The notes: a model not told the origin generated them from the sequence alone. Counted from the stretch's first letter, positions 17,124 to 26,423 are shown. The stretch: 64,000 bases of DNA from B10-G9 sp964627755 (GCA_964627755.1 CAZVIH010000110.1:1-64000); one strand, 5' to 3'. A program made the numbers and translations.

Positions 17124-18308
17124 TCAAACCTCCTCTTTATCAACACGAATGCCGTACCCCTTGAGATAGGTCCCTTCCGGGAAGCTCAAGTTGATTAAGT
17201 GGTCTGCACTTTGTCCCATATGTAACTGTATTCTAGCATTAACTTCAGCATCTATTGCGGCACCTGACAAAATTCTTAAGAAGAACTCTCTGCTGATCCC
17301 TCCGGAACAGGAAAATGTCGCCAAAAGACCTCCCGGTTTAAGCAATTTGAAAGCTAGCAAATTAATATCCTTATATCCCCTGGCTGCTCTGGCTGAATGA
17401 GACGCTGTTGGAGCGAACTTTGGTGGATCCAAAATAATTACATCAAAGCTTTTTGCCTGGTCACGGAACTTTCGCAGAACATCAAAAACATCCCCTTTCT
17501 GGGTTGTCATTCTTTCGCCAGGGAGCCGATTGGAATAGACATGCTTTTCTGCCAATTTCAGCGCCTCTTCAGACTCATCTACCAGAGTTACAGACTCAGC
17601 TCCATTTTTTAGCGCTTGCATGGAAAACCCACCTGAATAACAAAAACAATCCAATACATCCAATCCTGAACATAATCGACCTACAATTTCCCGATTGGAG
17701 CGCTGATCCAGATAATAACCTGTTTTATGCCCCTTCCGGATATCGATCCAGTACTCTAAACCACCTTGTTCAATATGAACTAATTCCTCTGGCTCCTCGC
17801 CATATAAAAGTCCGGTTCGAGGTTCCAAACCTTCTAGTTTTCTGACCTGGGCATCCGACCTTTCATAAATCGACTTGGCACCAGTCTCATCAACCAGGAT
17901 CTGTACCAAATCGTTTCTCCAGAGTTCCGGTCCCGTGCTGAGCAGCTGCAGGACAAGGATATCCCCATACTGGTCAACAACCAGACCCGGAACTCCATCA
18001 GATTCGGCATGTATCAAACGCTTCATCGGATAGTCATACTTGATATGTTCTCGATATTGGATAGCTTGTTTAATTTTCGACCGAAAGTGGTCAGTCGAAA
18101 TTACATAATCTTGCCGCCAGCTCCAGACCCTTGCCTGGATCTGTGATTCGGGGCTAAATGCACCCAGGGCCAGAAATTCTCCCCCAAAACTGCGGATCTC
18201 GACTGTTTCACCAGGATCCGGATCACCTTCTAGACGTTCTACCGCTCCAGAGAAGACCCAGGGGTGTTTATGCTTAAGAGGTTTTTCTCGTCCTTTTTTT
18301 AGGATCAA
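17124..18308 (-). CDS. Class I SAM-dependent 23S rRNA methyltransferase (RlmI-like)
   Basis: An N-terminal PUA RNA-binding domain ('HPWVFSGAVERLEG', 'FLALGAFSPESQIQARVWSW') is followed by a Rossmann methyltransferase with 'VLDCFCYSGGFSMQAL' (SAM motif I), 'VTLVDESEEALKLA' and 'FDVIILDPPKFAPT' (m5C-type DPPKF). The length of 394 residues fits RlmI, which makes m5C1962 in 23S rRNA. ligA precedes it by 14 bases on the same strand, and the Flp pilin gene follows at its stop. Confidence 0.88.
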   Translation of the reverse strand: MILKKGREKPLKHKHPWVFSGAVERLEGDPDPGETVEIRSFGGEFLALGAFSPESQIQARVWSWRQDYVISTDHFRSKIKQAIQYREHIKYDYPMKRLIHAESDGVPGLVVDQYGDILVLQLLSTGPELWRNDLVQILVDETGAKSIYERSDAQVRKLEGLEPRTGLLYGEEPEELVHIEQGGLEYWIDIRKGHKTGYYLDQRSNREIVGRLCSGLDVLDCFCYSGGFSMQALKNGAESVTLVDESEEALKLAEKHVYSNRLPGERMTTQKGDVFDVLRKFRDQAKSFDVIILDPPKFAPTASHSARAARGYKDINLLAFKLLKPGGLLATFSCSGGISREFFLRILSGAAIDAEVNARIQLHMGQSADHLINLSFPEGTYLKGYGIRVDKEEV

Positions 18309-18322
18309 TCTCTTTACTGATG

Positions 18323-20377
18323 TCAGTTTATTCCTCCCTCCTGTTTATCCATTGCTGACTGGATCAACTTTATGACATCACTCTCTGAAAGGATCGTTAT
18401 ACCCAATTCCAGAGCCTTTTGATATTTAGATCCGGGATTTTCTCCTACAACCAGGAAATCTGTTCTCGCGCTTACCGATCCACTCACTCGCCCCCCCAGC
18501 GATCGAAGAAGCTCCTTAAGTTCATTACGTGTATAACCTGCAAGTGTGCCTGTCAGTACAAAACTCTTGTCGTCCAGTGGTGATATTTTAATCTGCCCAG
18601 GGTCTTGGACCTGGATTGTCGGCCAAACACCAGAACGCTTGAGGGCAGCCAGGATCTTTTGATTTGCTTCAATATCGAACCAATCCAGGATTGCCTGAGC
18701 TATATTGGGTCCTATGCCGGCAATATTATCCAGATCCTCATAAGCCGCACCCTGAAGAGCATCAAGACTGCCAAATCGGGATGCCAGTGTTCCAGCGACC
18801 ACTTCCCCAACTCCCCGGATGCCCAAGGCAGTGATCAATCTTGGAAGGGGTTGTAATTTGGACTGCTCTATCGCATCTAATAAATTATCGACCTTTTTCT
18901 CACCAAAACCCTCCAAAGCCAACAGATCATCTTTATCCAAATTATATAGATCACTAACATTTCGGATCAAATTTTCCTGGGCTAATTGCTCAACGATCTT
19001 TATTCCCATTCCAACAATATCCATAGCCGGTCTGGAAACAAAATGTTCTATATTCCTGATCAATTGCGCTTCGCAGCTGGCATTTACACAATACCAGGCA
19101 ACCTCACCTTCTAAATGTTCAACTGGCTCATGACAGACAGGGCACTGATAGGGAGGAGAAAAAACCTCCTCAATTCCTGTCCTGAGATCTTTAACTGGTC
19201 CCATGACGTATGGGATCACTTCCCCGGCTCGTTTAACCATTACCCGGTCGCCCACTCGAATATCCTTCTCGGAGATAAAATCAAAGTTGTGCAGGGTAGC
19301 TTGCCTAACTGTTACTCCACCGATCTCCACTGCAGCGAGAACAGCATAAGGCGTTAATACTCCTGTTCTGCCCACATTAACCCGGATTTCCTCCAACTTT
19401 GTAGTTACCACCTGGGCGGGGAATTTATAGGCAATAGCGCCTCTGGGAGCTTTGCCAACCACCCCCAATGAGTCGGCCAGTTCAAGGTCATTAAGTTTGA
19501 TCACAACACCATCTATTTCATAATCGAGTGATTTTCGCAGCTCATCCCATTTATCTAATTTTCCGATCACTGATTGGATATCCTTACAAAAATCGTGTTC
19601 AGGAACCGGGAAACCCATTTTTTCTAAATACTCCAGGGTTTCTATCTGTGTGGATGGCTTTCCACTCGAGCTGGTCACTACCTGATAGGTCAGTAAAGTC
19701 AAGGGCCGTTTGGCGGTTAACGAGGAGTCCAGCTGTCTCAATGATCCCGCTGCTGTGTTGCGGGGATTAACATAAGTTTTTTCTCCCTTCTCTTCAAGCG
19801 ATTTGTTCAACTTTTCAAAATCAGAGATTCTGATGAAAGCCTCTCCCCGAACCACCAGCAGCGCGGGAGGTGATGGTCCATCAGGATCCTGGGGAATACG
19901 CAGCGGCAGAGAGCGGATTGTGCGAAGATTTTCCGTAATCTCCTCTCCGATTTCACTATTGCCACGGGTAGCTCCCCGAGCGAAAACCCCGTTTTCATAA
20001 TGCAGAACAACTGTAAGCCCATCTAATTTTGGTTCAAGAGAGTAAGCCGATTCTGCGACCCGGGGATCCAGTTTGTTAATACGCTCCTGCCAAGATAATA
20101 ATTCTTCGGCCGAGAAAGCATTATCCAGACTCAGGATAGGCGCAGGGTGTTCCAGTCGCTCGAAAGCATCAGATGGCTGGGTGCCGGCTCTCTGGGTGGG
20201 AGAATCATCGGTTTTCAGGTCTGGATGTTTTTCCTCCAGATCCCGTAGTTCATGGTATAACCGATCCCATTCCACATCACTTATCACTGGATCATTTAGG
20301 ATGTAGTAGCGATAATTATGATATCGGAGCTGTTCCTGCAGATCGCGGATTCTCTGATGTTCCAGTTTTGGTTCCAT
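18323..20377 (-). CDS. ligA: NAD-dependent DNA ligase LigA
   Basis: Joins nicks during replication and repair using NAD+. Order of domains in 684 residues: Ia ('LRYHNYRYYILNDPVISD'), adenylation domain with 'EPKLDGL' (Lys117), OB fold, the four-Cys zinc finger ('CPVCHEPVEH...CVNASC'), HhH repeats ('LEGFGEKKVDNLL', 'IAGIGPNIAQAI') and C-terminal BRCT ('FVLTGTLAGYTRNELKELL'). It is full-length. No clear Shine-Dalgarno precedes ATG 20377, and a TATAAT on the minus strand (20390-20385) would start transcription almost at the ATG, so a leaderless message is possible. Confidence 0.97.
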   Translation of the reverse strand: MEPKLEHQRIRDLQEQLRYHNYRYYILNDPVISDVEWDRLYHELRDLEEKHPDLKTDDSPTQRAGTQPSDAFERLEHPAPILSLDNAFSAEELLSWQERINKLDPRVAESAYSLEPKLDGLTVVLHYENGVFARGATRGNSEIGEEITENLRTIRSLPLRIPQDPDGPSPPALLVVRGEAFIRISDFEKLNKSLEEKGEKTYVNPRNTAAGSLRQLDSSLTAKRPLTLLTYQVVTSSSGKPSTQIETLEYLEKMGFPVPEHDFCKDIQSVIGKLDKWDELRKSLDYEIDGVVIKLNDLELADSLGVVGKAPRGAIAYKFPAQVVTTKLEEIRVNVGRTGVLTPYAVLAAVEIGGVTVRQATLHNFDFISEKDIRVGDRVMVKRAGEVIPYVMGPVKDLRTGIEEVFSPPYQCPVCHEPVEHLEGEVAWYCVNASCEAQLIRNIEHFVSRPAMDIVGMGIKIVEQLAQENLIRNVSDLYNLDKDDLLALEGFGEKKVDNLLDAIEQSKLQPLPRLITALGIRGVGEVVAGTLASRFGSLDALQGAAYEDLDNIAGIGPNIAQAILDWFDIEANQKILAALKRSGVWPTIQVQDPGQIKISPLDDKSFVLTGTLAGYTRNELKELLRSLGGRVSGSVSARTDFLVVGENPGSKYQKALELGITILSESDVIKLIQSAMDKQEGGIN

Positions 20378-20442
20378 GACCCGTATTATAGCTTAGAACC
20401 CATTTCCGAAAAACAGCTCTGTAAGCATATCCAGTCAACTCG

Positions 20443-20472
20443 TTGTTGGCGAAACAAGGATATTGGTATAAT
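20443..20472 (+). promoter_or_regulatory. Probable sigma-70 promoter for the 20.6-kb operon
   Basis: TTGTTG (20443-20448), an 18-bp spacer and a perfect TATAAT (20467-20472) lie upstream of the zinc-ribbon membrane protein gene. The leader would be about 105 bases long and contains the inverted repeat at 20539-20561. Confidence 0.5.
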
Positions 20473-20538
20473 TAGATCGAAAGCTTAATTTGCTGTTTTC
20501 CTGGAATATAATCAGCTTGATTAACCAGGGAAATTTCT

Positions 20539-20561
20539 GCTGGTAAGATATAGTTACCAGC
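20539..20561 (+). promoter_or_regulatory. Inverted repeat in the leader of the 20.6-kb operon
   Basis: GCTGGTAA and TTACCAGC are perfect 8-bp arms around a 7-base centre (GATATAG), placed between the probable promoter and the start codon at 20584. It has no following T run, so it reads as an operator or a leader hairpin, not a terminator. Confidence 0.45.
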
Positions 20562-20583
20562 CAATCCACCTGAGGAGAAATCA

Positions 20584-20946
20584 ATGTCTGCTGGAAAAAT
20601 CATCGGTTATATCTTCGCTGCCATAACAATCTTTTTTGGAGTGATTTTTGTCTGGGGCGCTTTCGGATCAGAAGGTCAACCGGTCTGGTTGATCATCGGC
20701 GGTATCAGCGTCTTGATTGGTTTTGGGCTGATCTGGTTTCTGGGCAGAAAAAAATCCGGTGAGCAGGAGCAGGAAGTCAAACTGCAAATTGATCTCTCGG
20801 GAGATATTAATTTGGACACACTGTCATGCCAATCTTGCGGGGGTCAGTTAAGTCCTGAAAATATATCCATGCTCGCAGGCGCGCCGGTCGTCTCCTGTCC
20901 TTTCTGTGGGACCAGCTACCAACTAACCGAGGAACCTAAATGGTAA
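20584..20946 (+). CDS. Small membrane protein with C-terminal zinc ribbon
   Basis: 120 residues: two transmembrane helices ('IIGYIFAAITIFFGVIFVWGAF' and 'WLIIGGISVLIGFGLIWFL'), a charged linker and a zinc ribbon with CxxC at 'CQSCGG' and 'CPFCGT'. The ribbon is cytoplasmic if the helices form a simple hairpin. I do not recognise a named family. It overlaps the start region of the next gene (ATG 20940 lies inside its last codons), so it is probably coupled to, and may assist, the Cys-tailed membrane protein. Confidence 0.75.
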   Translation: MSAGKIIGYIFAAITIFFGVIFVWGAFGSEGQPVWLIIGGISVLIGFGLIWFLGRKKSGEQEQEVKLQIDLSGDINLDTLSCQSCGGQLSPENISMLAGAPVVSCPFCGTSYQLTEEPKW

Positions 20947-22649
20947 CCCTGAAGAGGCTTTCCATGAAAAAGATTTTTGCTATTCTAATAATAATCTTTC
21001 TGCTCATCATCCCTACCTCTGCCCTGGCCCAGAGTTATTACTTCGGCGTGGAAAAGGAAACCGTGCATGTCTATTGGGAAGATGACGGAACTCTTGATCT
21101 GATTTACGAATTTGTTTTTCTCAATCAGCCAGAGGGCCATGCCATTGATTATGTGGATGTAGGTTTACCTAACTACAATTATTCTGATAACAACATTTCC
21201 GCCGAGGTTGACGGTCAAGCACTTTCATTTATTTCAAGTTCTGATTATGAAGGAACAGGATCTGGCGTTGCGATAGGCTTGGAATCAAGGGCTATACCGC
21301 CAGGAGGGCGCGGCACGGTTCGGGTCTTCATTGATGGAATCGAAGATGTGCTCTTCCCTGATACTGAAGCAGATGATTATGCCAGCGCTGTCTTCAGCCC
21401 AACTTATTTTGGTTCCGAGTACGTTACGGGCAGCACGGATATGACAATTATCTTCCACCTGCCACCCGGTGTTAAACCAGAAGAACCTCGCTGGCACAGT
21501 GCGCCTAGCGGATTTAACGACAACCCAATTACCGGAATGGATAATTCGAACCGGATTACTTACACCTGGCGCAATACCGACGGAAATATATCAAAACAGT
21601 ATAAATTTGGATCCTCATTCCCGTTGTCCTATGTCCCAGCCTCCGCGGTATCAAAACCAAGCCTCTGGCAGCAGCTGGGAATTTCCCCCGAAGTTGTCTC
21701 CAGTCTGCTCTGCGTGGGAGGATTTATACTCTTTTTTGTGGTAATTATAGTTGTATCTGTAAATAGCAGCAAAAAGAGAAAATTAAAATACCTTCCGCCA
21801 AAAATCCGCATTGAAGGCCACGGCATCAAACGAGGGCTAACCGCTATTGAGGCAGCTATTTTACTTGAACGACCCGCAGACAAGATTTTTACCATGATCC
21901 TGTTCTCATTGCTGCAGAAAGAAGCCGCCACTGTACTCAGCCAAGATCCGCTCAAGCTCGAGTTCAGCGATCCTCTTCCGGAAAACTTGCGAAAATATGA
22001 AACCCAATTTATCAACGCCTTTAAAAATGAATCCAGCCGTGTTCGCAAAACCGAACTGCAGGATCTGATGATCGACCTGATCAAGAGTGTTGGCAAAAAG
22101 ATGGAAGGGTTCAGCCACAGGGAAACGGTCCGTTATTATGAGGACATCATCAAAAGGGCCTGGCAGCAGGTTGAGGAAGCGGATACTCCCGAAGTCAAGA
22201 GCGAAAAATTCAATGACCACATGGGTTGGACCATGTTGGATGGTGAATTCGAGGACAAGACCCAGGATGTATTCCGCAGTGGTCCGGTTTATGTTCCGAT
22301 ATGGTGGAATAGATATGATCCCGGTTATGCCAGAACTACTACTGCCGGACCGAGCGTATCAAAAACAGCAGCTCCGTCCAGCCGAACAACGGGCGGCAAC
22401 GCTCTCCCAAACCTGCCAGGTGGCGATTTTGCAGCCTCCATGGCTACCGGAATCTCTAATTTTTCCAGCAATGTGGTGGGAAACATCACTGATTTCACCA
22501 GCAGGATAACCCAGAAGACCAACCCTGTACCTAAACCAACCTCATCATCTGGTCGAAGCGGATGGAGCAGCGGGGGCGGTGGTTCTTCCTGTGCCTGTGC
22601 TTGCGCCTGTGCAGGGTGTGCCTGCGCTTGTGCTGGTGGCGGCCGCTAG
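20940..22649 (+). CDS. DUF2207-like membrane protein ending in a Cys-Ala repeat tail
   Basis: Signal peptide ('MKKIFAILIIIFLLIIPTSALAQ', so ATG 20964 is an equally good start), an extracytoplasmic beta-rich domain of about 220 residues, a transmembrane helix at roughly 252-277, a cytoplasmic helical domain resembling the DUF2207 C-terminal half, a low-complexity Ser/Thr/Pro/Gly linker, then a tail from about residue 551 with seven cysteines alternating mainly with alanine and closing in Gly-Gly-Gly-Arg. Such a tail directly upstream of a radical SAM/SPASM enzyme with a PqqD-like domain suggests it is the peptide substrate of that enzyme. This is inference. The function of the membrane part is unknown. 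Confidence 0.75.
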   Translation: MVTLKRLSMKKIFAILIIIFLLIIPTSALAQSYYFGVEKETVHVYWEDDGTLDLIYEFVFLNQPEGHAIDYVDVGLPNYNYSDNNISAEVDGQALSFISSSDYEGTGSGVAIGLESRAIPPGGRGTVRVFIDGIEDVLFPDTEADDYASAVFSPTYFGSEYVTGSTDMTIIFHLPPGVKPEEPRWHSAPSGFNDNPITGMDNSNRITYTWRNTDGNISKQYKFGSSFPLSYVPASAVSKPSLWQQLGISPEVVSSLLCVGGFILFFVVIIVVSVNSSKKRKLKYLPPKIRIEGHGIKRGLTAIEAAILLERPADKIFTMILFSLLQKEAATVLSQDPLKLEFSDPLPENLRKYETQFINAFKNESSRVRKTELQDLMIDLIKSVGKKMEGFSHRETVRYYEDIIKRAWQQVEEADTPEVKSEKFNDHMGWTMLDGEFEDKTQDVFRSGPVYVPIWWNRYDPGYARTTTAGPSVSKTAAPSSRTTGGNALPNLPGGDFAASMATGISNFSSNVVGNITDFTSRITQKTNPVPKPTSSSGRSGWSSGGGGSSCACACACAGCACACAGGGR

Positions 22650-22654
22650 ATAGC

Positions 22655-24043
22655 ATGGAAACCAGCAGAAATAAGTATCTACCGCAGATAAGACGGGGAT
22701 TAAAATCTGTGGTAAATAAATCCAGCCTATCTCCCGGCTTATATCATTTCCGGAAGTTTGATGACCTTTCGAAAACCAGGATCCATCTCAGGGTGGAACC
22801 AGACGGCTCCGGCACCCTGGTCATTAATGCCAGCTCGATCTTGTATTTGAATCCCAGCGCGACCATGATCGCTTATTACCACCTCGACGGATCTACTCCT
22901 GACGAGATTAAAATCAAGCTCATGCGGTCATTCGACCAGGTTGTGGATCAGGTTGATCAGGATATCAAATTGATCTCAACTGATCTGGATGCATTTATCC
23001 AGGCAGATGGCAAACCAGTCAATACATTCTCGGGTGTTGAGATCAATGCCCCTTACAGCCAGCATCCAACCGCGCCCTACCGGATGGATTTAGCGGTCAC
23101 CTACCGTTGCAATAATGACTGTCCTCACTGTTATAATGCTCGCTTGAGATCCTATCCAGAACTTGAAACTTCCGATTGGAAGAAAATTGTTGACCGGCTT
23201 TGGGCTCTGGGTATCCCCCATTTGATCTTCACTGGTGGTGAGCCAACTTTACGGGATGATCTTCCAGAATTAATCCAGTATGCAGAAAATCTGGGCCAGA
23301 TCACAGGCTTAAATACAAATGCCCGGAGGTTATCAGATCCAGATCTCATTCAGAGTCTGGTGGATTCCGGGCTCGATCACATTCAGATCACTGTTGAATC
23401 TCACGACCCGGATATCCATGACCAGATGGTCAATAAAAAAGGCGCCTGGAAACAAACCATTGCCGGCCTTCAGAACGCCCTCGCTAGTTCCCTGTTTGTG
23501 ATGACCAATACAACCATGCTGAAAAATAATTATCTCAGCATCGGAAAAACCCTAGACTTCTTAATCGGTTTAGGGGTACCCACGATCGGGCTCAATGCTT
23601 TGATCTATTCTGGCAGGGGGAAAGATGTAGGCACGGGGCTCAGCGAAGAAGAGTTAATACCTCTCCTGGAATTGGCGAAGAAAAAGACTTCAAACACAGG
23701 AACAAAATTGATCTGGTATACCCCCACTCTGTACTGCCATTTTAATCCCCTGGAGATGGATTTGGGCATTAAGGGCTGTACTGCCGCTTTATATAATATG
23801 TGTGTTGAACCAGACGGCGGCGTCATCCCCTGTCAATCCTACTACCATCAACTCGGTAATTTGCTTAAAGACTCCTGGAAATCGATCTGGGAACATGATC
23901 TGGCATTGGAGCTTCGCCACAGGAAATATGTCCCCAATGAATGCCAGACCTGCAGTTTACTGGAGGAATGCGGTGCCGGTTGCCCGCTGGCCTTTGCGGC
24001 TCATCCGCGTATGGTTGAACCGGTGATACCTCCACCTCATTAA
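22655..24043 (+). CDS. Radical SAM/SPASM peptide-modifying enzyme with N-terminal PqqD-like domain
   Basis: Residues ~25-110 resemble a PqqD/RRE peptide-binding fold ('INASSILYLNPSATMIAYYHLDG...'). The radical SAM barrel has the [4Fe-4S] motif 'CNNDCPHC' (CxxxCxxC) and the SAM-binding 'FTGGEPTLRDD'. The C-terminal SPASM region carries further cysteines ('GCTAALYNMCVEPDGGVIPC', 'CQTCSLLEECGAGCPL') for auxiliary clusters. Such enzymes install thioether or C-C crosslinks in ribosomal peptides or mature quinohemoprotein-type subunits. ATG 22655 lies five bases after the Cys-tailed gene; a longer frame from 22562 only reads through the Cys-Ala repeat out of frame. The stop overlaps the next ATG (TAATG). 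Confidence 0.85.
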   Translation: METSRNKYLPQIRRGLKSVVNKSSLSPGLYHFRKFDDLSKTRIHLRVEPDGSGTLVINASSILYLNPSATMIAYYHLDGSTPDEIKIKLMRSFDQVVDQVDQDIKLISTDLDAFIQADGKPVNTFSGVEINAPYSQHPTAPYRMDLAVTYRCNNDCPHCYNARLRSYPELETSDWKKIVDRLWALGIPHLIFTGGEPTLRDDLPELIQYAENLGQITGLNTNARRLSDPDLIQSLVDSGLDHIQITVESHDPDIHDQMVNKKGAWKQTIAGLQNALASSLFVMTNTTMLKNNYLSIGKTLDFLIGLGVPTIGLNALIYSGRGKDVGTGLSEEELIPLLELAKKKTSNTGTKLIWYTPTLYCHFNPLEMDLGIKGCTAALYNMCVEPDGGVIPCQSYYHQLGNLLKDSWKSIWEHDLALELRHRKYVPNECQTCSLLEECGAGCPLAFAAHPRMVEPVIPPPH

Positions 24044-24726
24044 TGTTAAAAATGAATCTCAAAATCCTTGCGCTTATACCGGCTTATAATGAAGAGTTCG
24101 CGATCCAATCAGTTGTCCGCGAGACGATGAAATACTTGCCAACATTAGTTGCGGATGATGGGTCTACAGATGCCACGGCGAAACTCGCCCGCAAAGTTGG
24201 GGCGATAATAGTCCAAAATGGAAATAATCTTGGAAAAGGAGCTGCTCTCAGAAATGGATTCCGTTATGCCCTGGAAAATGGATACCAGGCAGTGTTGATT
24301 CTGGACGCTGACGGTCAGCATGACCCCCATGAAATCCCCCTGTTCCTGGAAAGTTATCAACAGAATCAGGGAAATCTGATCATTGGAATGCGGGATTTCA
24401 CACAAATGCCCTTCACCAGGCGCTTGGCCAATACACTTGGCAGCAAACTCGTAAACAGGCTAACCAGGGAACACATACCGGACAATCAATCGGGATACCG
24501 GCTAATCGATGCCAGACTGATGGAACTGCTGCTTGACTCTCAGGAGATGGGTTTTGAGTTCGAGGTTGAGATGATTTTTGCCTGCCTTTATGCCGGCCTC
24601 TCAGTCCATTGGGTTCCAATCAAAACCATTTATGCAAACGAGAAGAGCCATATCAGCCCTCTGTCCCATATTCACAATTATTTCAGAATCTTACGGCGGG
24701 TTTCAAAAAAATATCCAATTCACTAA
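24043..24726 (+). CDS. Family 2 glycosyltransferase (dolichyl/polyprenyl-phosphate mannose synthase-like)
   Basis: A 227-residue cytoplasmic GT-A enzyme with 'LIPAYNEE' at the start, 'VADDGSTD', 'NLGKGAALRNGF' and the metal-binding 'ILDADGQHD' (DxD-type), then 'SGYRLIDA'. This matches the short DPM1-like class that transfers a sugar from a nucleotide sugar to a polyprenyl phosphate or lipid, and it has no C-terminal transmembrane helices. It overlaps the radical SAM stop codon by one base and opens the lipid-related part of the operon. Confidence 0.85.
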   Translation: MLKMNLKILALIPAYNEEFAIQSVVRETMKYLPTLVADDGSTDATAKLARKVGAIIVQNGNNLGKGAALRNGFRYALENGYQAVLILDADGQHDPHEIPLFLESYQQNQGNLIIGMRDFTQMPFTRRLANTLGSKLVNRLTREHIPDNQSGYRLIDARLMELLLDSQEMGFEFEVEMIFACLYAGLSVHWVPIKTIYANEKSHISPLSHIHNYFRILRRVSKKYPIH

Positions 24727-24799
24727 TCATCTTTCATCAAGTTTATGAAATAGTTGATAAAAACCGTAAAACGCTCATCATATAAATCACAGAGATAAA

Positions 24800-25711
24800 A
24801 TGAGTTTGGTCAAACAGTTCAACAACAAATATCTCATCCTGATCGGAATAAAGCTGTGCCAGTTTATACCCAAAAAAATGGCCCTGACTTTGATTGAGCC
24901 CCTCAGCTCTGTGATTGCCGGGTTAAAAAAATCGGATTTGATTATGGCAGTGAAATCAAACCAGAAAGTCATCAGCCAGGATGAATCCCTGACAGCTGCG
25001 GATCTGGATAAAAGAACTCGAGCAGTTATCAAACACGCACTTACTTGTTATTACGATTTCTTTCGTACTATTGATGATTCCGAAAAAATGAGTTCCTTAT
25101 TTCCTACTGCCGATGAACTCAATAAAAAGTTCGATCAAGCCACACGGGAGGAAGGGGCTCTTGTGATAGCACCCCACTTAAGCAATTTCAATCTGCTGTT
25201 CCAGGTCATCACTGAAAAAGGCTTTCGGGCTAAACTCCTCACACTCTCAAACCTCTATTCAGGATATGGAGTAATCAACAAGATTCGCTCCCGGGTCGGA
25301 GCTGAGATCGTGCCTATAGACGAAGACAGTTATTTTATCGAAGTTGTAGAGCATTTAAAATCCGGTGGCATGGCAATAACCGCGGTTGATCGACCAGTTC
25401 CCACCAGGAAATCAAATCATAGGCTGTCTTTTTTTGGGAAACCAAGCGCTCTGCCCGTTGGTTATATTTCCCTAGCTCTGGCCGCGGACATACCGATCAT
25501 AATCGTGACCACATTTATGACGAAGAGAGGTTTATACAAATTCAAGTTCTCGGAGAAGATCCGTTTACAGAAATACCAGAACAAATTGGATGACTTGATC
25601 CTCAACGGTGAAATGGTCTTAAAGAAAATAGAATTACTGATCAAAGAAGCTCCTGAACAGTGGCTGATGTATTATCCTGTCTGGCCGGATCTTATGAACT
25701 GGGAGTTATAA
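24800..25711 (+). CDS. LpxL/PatA-like lipid acyltransferase, copy 1 (HxxxxN active site)
   Basis: A lysophospholipid acyltransferase of the LpxL/HtrB/PatA group, 303 residues. The catalytic block reads 'IAPHLSNFNLL': the usual His-x4-Asp/Glu is His-x4-Asn here, whereas the paralogue at 26445 keeps Asp. Other family motifs are present ('VDRPVPTRKSNHRLSFFGKPSALPVGYISLALA', split here as seen; C-terminal 'WLMYYPVWPD'). Loss of the acidic residue could mean weak activity, a different mechanism or a structural partner role. Located between a glycosyltransferase and a CDP-alcohol phosphotransferase, it probably acylates a glycolipid or phospholipid head at the inner membrane face. Confidence 0.8.
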   Translation: MSLVKQFNNKYLILIGIKLCQFIPKKMALTLIEPLSSVIAGLKKSDLIMAVKSNQKVISQDESLTAADLDKRTRAVIKHALTCYYDFFRTIDDSEKMSSLFPTADELNKKFDQATREEGALVIAPHLSNFNLLFQVITEKGFRAKLLTLSNLYSGYGVINKIRSRVGAEIVPIDEDSYFIEVVEHLKSGGMAITAVDRPVPTRKSNHRLSFFGKPSALPVGYISLALAADIPIIIVTTFMTKRGLYKFKFSEKIRLQKYQNKLDDLILNGEMVLKKIELLIKEAPEQWLMYYPVWPDLMNWEL

Positions 25712-25826
25712 TCAATCATAATCTGGGATGATCGGTATTCCCGATTAGCATTATCCATTAATCTTCGTTTGGCTGAGCCAAATGTTCAATATCTGGAGAA
25801 ATTCTATCCGTACAAGGACCAACAAC

Positions 25827-26423
25827 ATGGCAAATATCATAACAATCTCTAGATTCCCACTTCTTTTTATATATCTGGGTTTACTCTATTACGGTAACCA
25901 GGCACTGATGTTATGGGATGTCCTTCTAATTATCATAATCTTTAATCTGGATAGTCTGGATGGATGGATTGCCCGAAAACGAAACGAGGCATCTTTGCTT
26001 GGCAGCGTACTCGATATGGCAACCGACAGAACCTTAGAATATGTTCTTTGGGTTGCATATGCCCACCTAGGTTTAATTCCTGTTCTGGTTCCCATAATCG
26101 TATTGGTCCGCGGGACTACTGTAGATGCAGTTCGATCAGTTCAATTGAAAAGCGGCCGGAGCGCATTCAACCAGATCCACTCTCCCCTGAGCAAGTTCCT
26201 GGTCAGTTCGCGTTTCACGCGAGCTTTCTACGGAATTGCTAAAGGCTCAGCTGCAGCTTTTCTAACTCTGGCATATGCGCTTCAATCCAATTCTGGTTCA
26301 TGGTTCAACCTCGTTTATCAAACCGGTTTGATATTTACCTGGGTCAGTGTCAGTTTATGTATTATCCGTGGTCTACCTGTTTTGATCGAAGGAATAAATA
26401 ATTTGCAGGCGACTCGAGAGTAG
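25827..26423 (+). CDS. CDP-alcohol phosphatidyltransferase family protein
   Basis: A multi-spanning membrane enzyme that joins a CDP-linked lipid (or CDP-alcohol) to an alcohol or phospho-alcohol with release of CMP. The full CDP-OH-P signature D-x2-DG-x2-AR-x8-G-x3-D-x3-D is present without a mismatch in 'DSLDGWIARKRNEASLLGSV' and the following 'LDMATDR'. The start at ATG 25827 ('MANIITISRF') is the usual family N-terminus and has AAGGA eight bases upstream; an in-frame ATG at 25782 would add 15 residues. It lies between two PatA/LpxL-like acyltransferases, which recalls the mycobacterial pgsA1-patA arrangement for phosphatidylinositol lipids, but the alcohol is unknown. Confidence 0.85.
   Translation: MANIITISRFPLLFIYLGLLYYGNQALMLWDVLLIIIIFNLDSLDGWIARKRNEASLLGSVLDMATDRTLEYVLWVAYAHLGLIPVLVPIIVLVRGTTVDAVRSVQLKSGRSAFNQIHSPLSKFLVSSRFTRAFYGIAKGSAAAFLTLAYALQSNSGSWFNLVYQTGLIFTWVSVSLCIIRGLPVLIEGINNLQATRE

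Noticed and set aside
20385..20390. TATAAT on the minus strand giving a leaderless ligA message
   Set aside because: The -35 match at the right distance is poor, so it is mentioned only within the ligA entry and not listed as a promoter.
22562..22654. Longer N-terminus for the radical SAM enzyme
   Set aside because: It reads the Cys-Ala repeat DNA in another frame, giving Leu/Cys/Arg runs. ATG 22655, five bases after the preceding stop, begins the homologous part shared with the 28516 paralogue.
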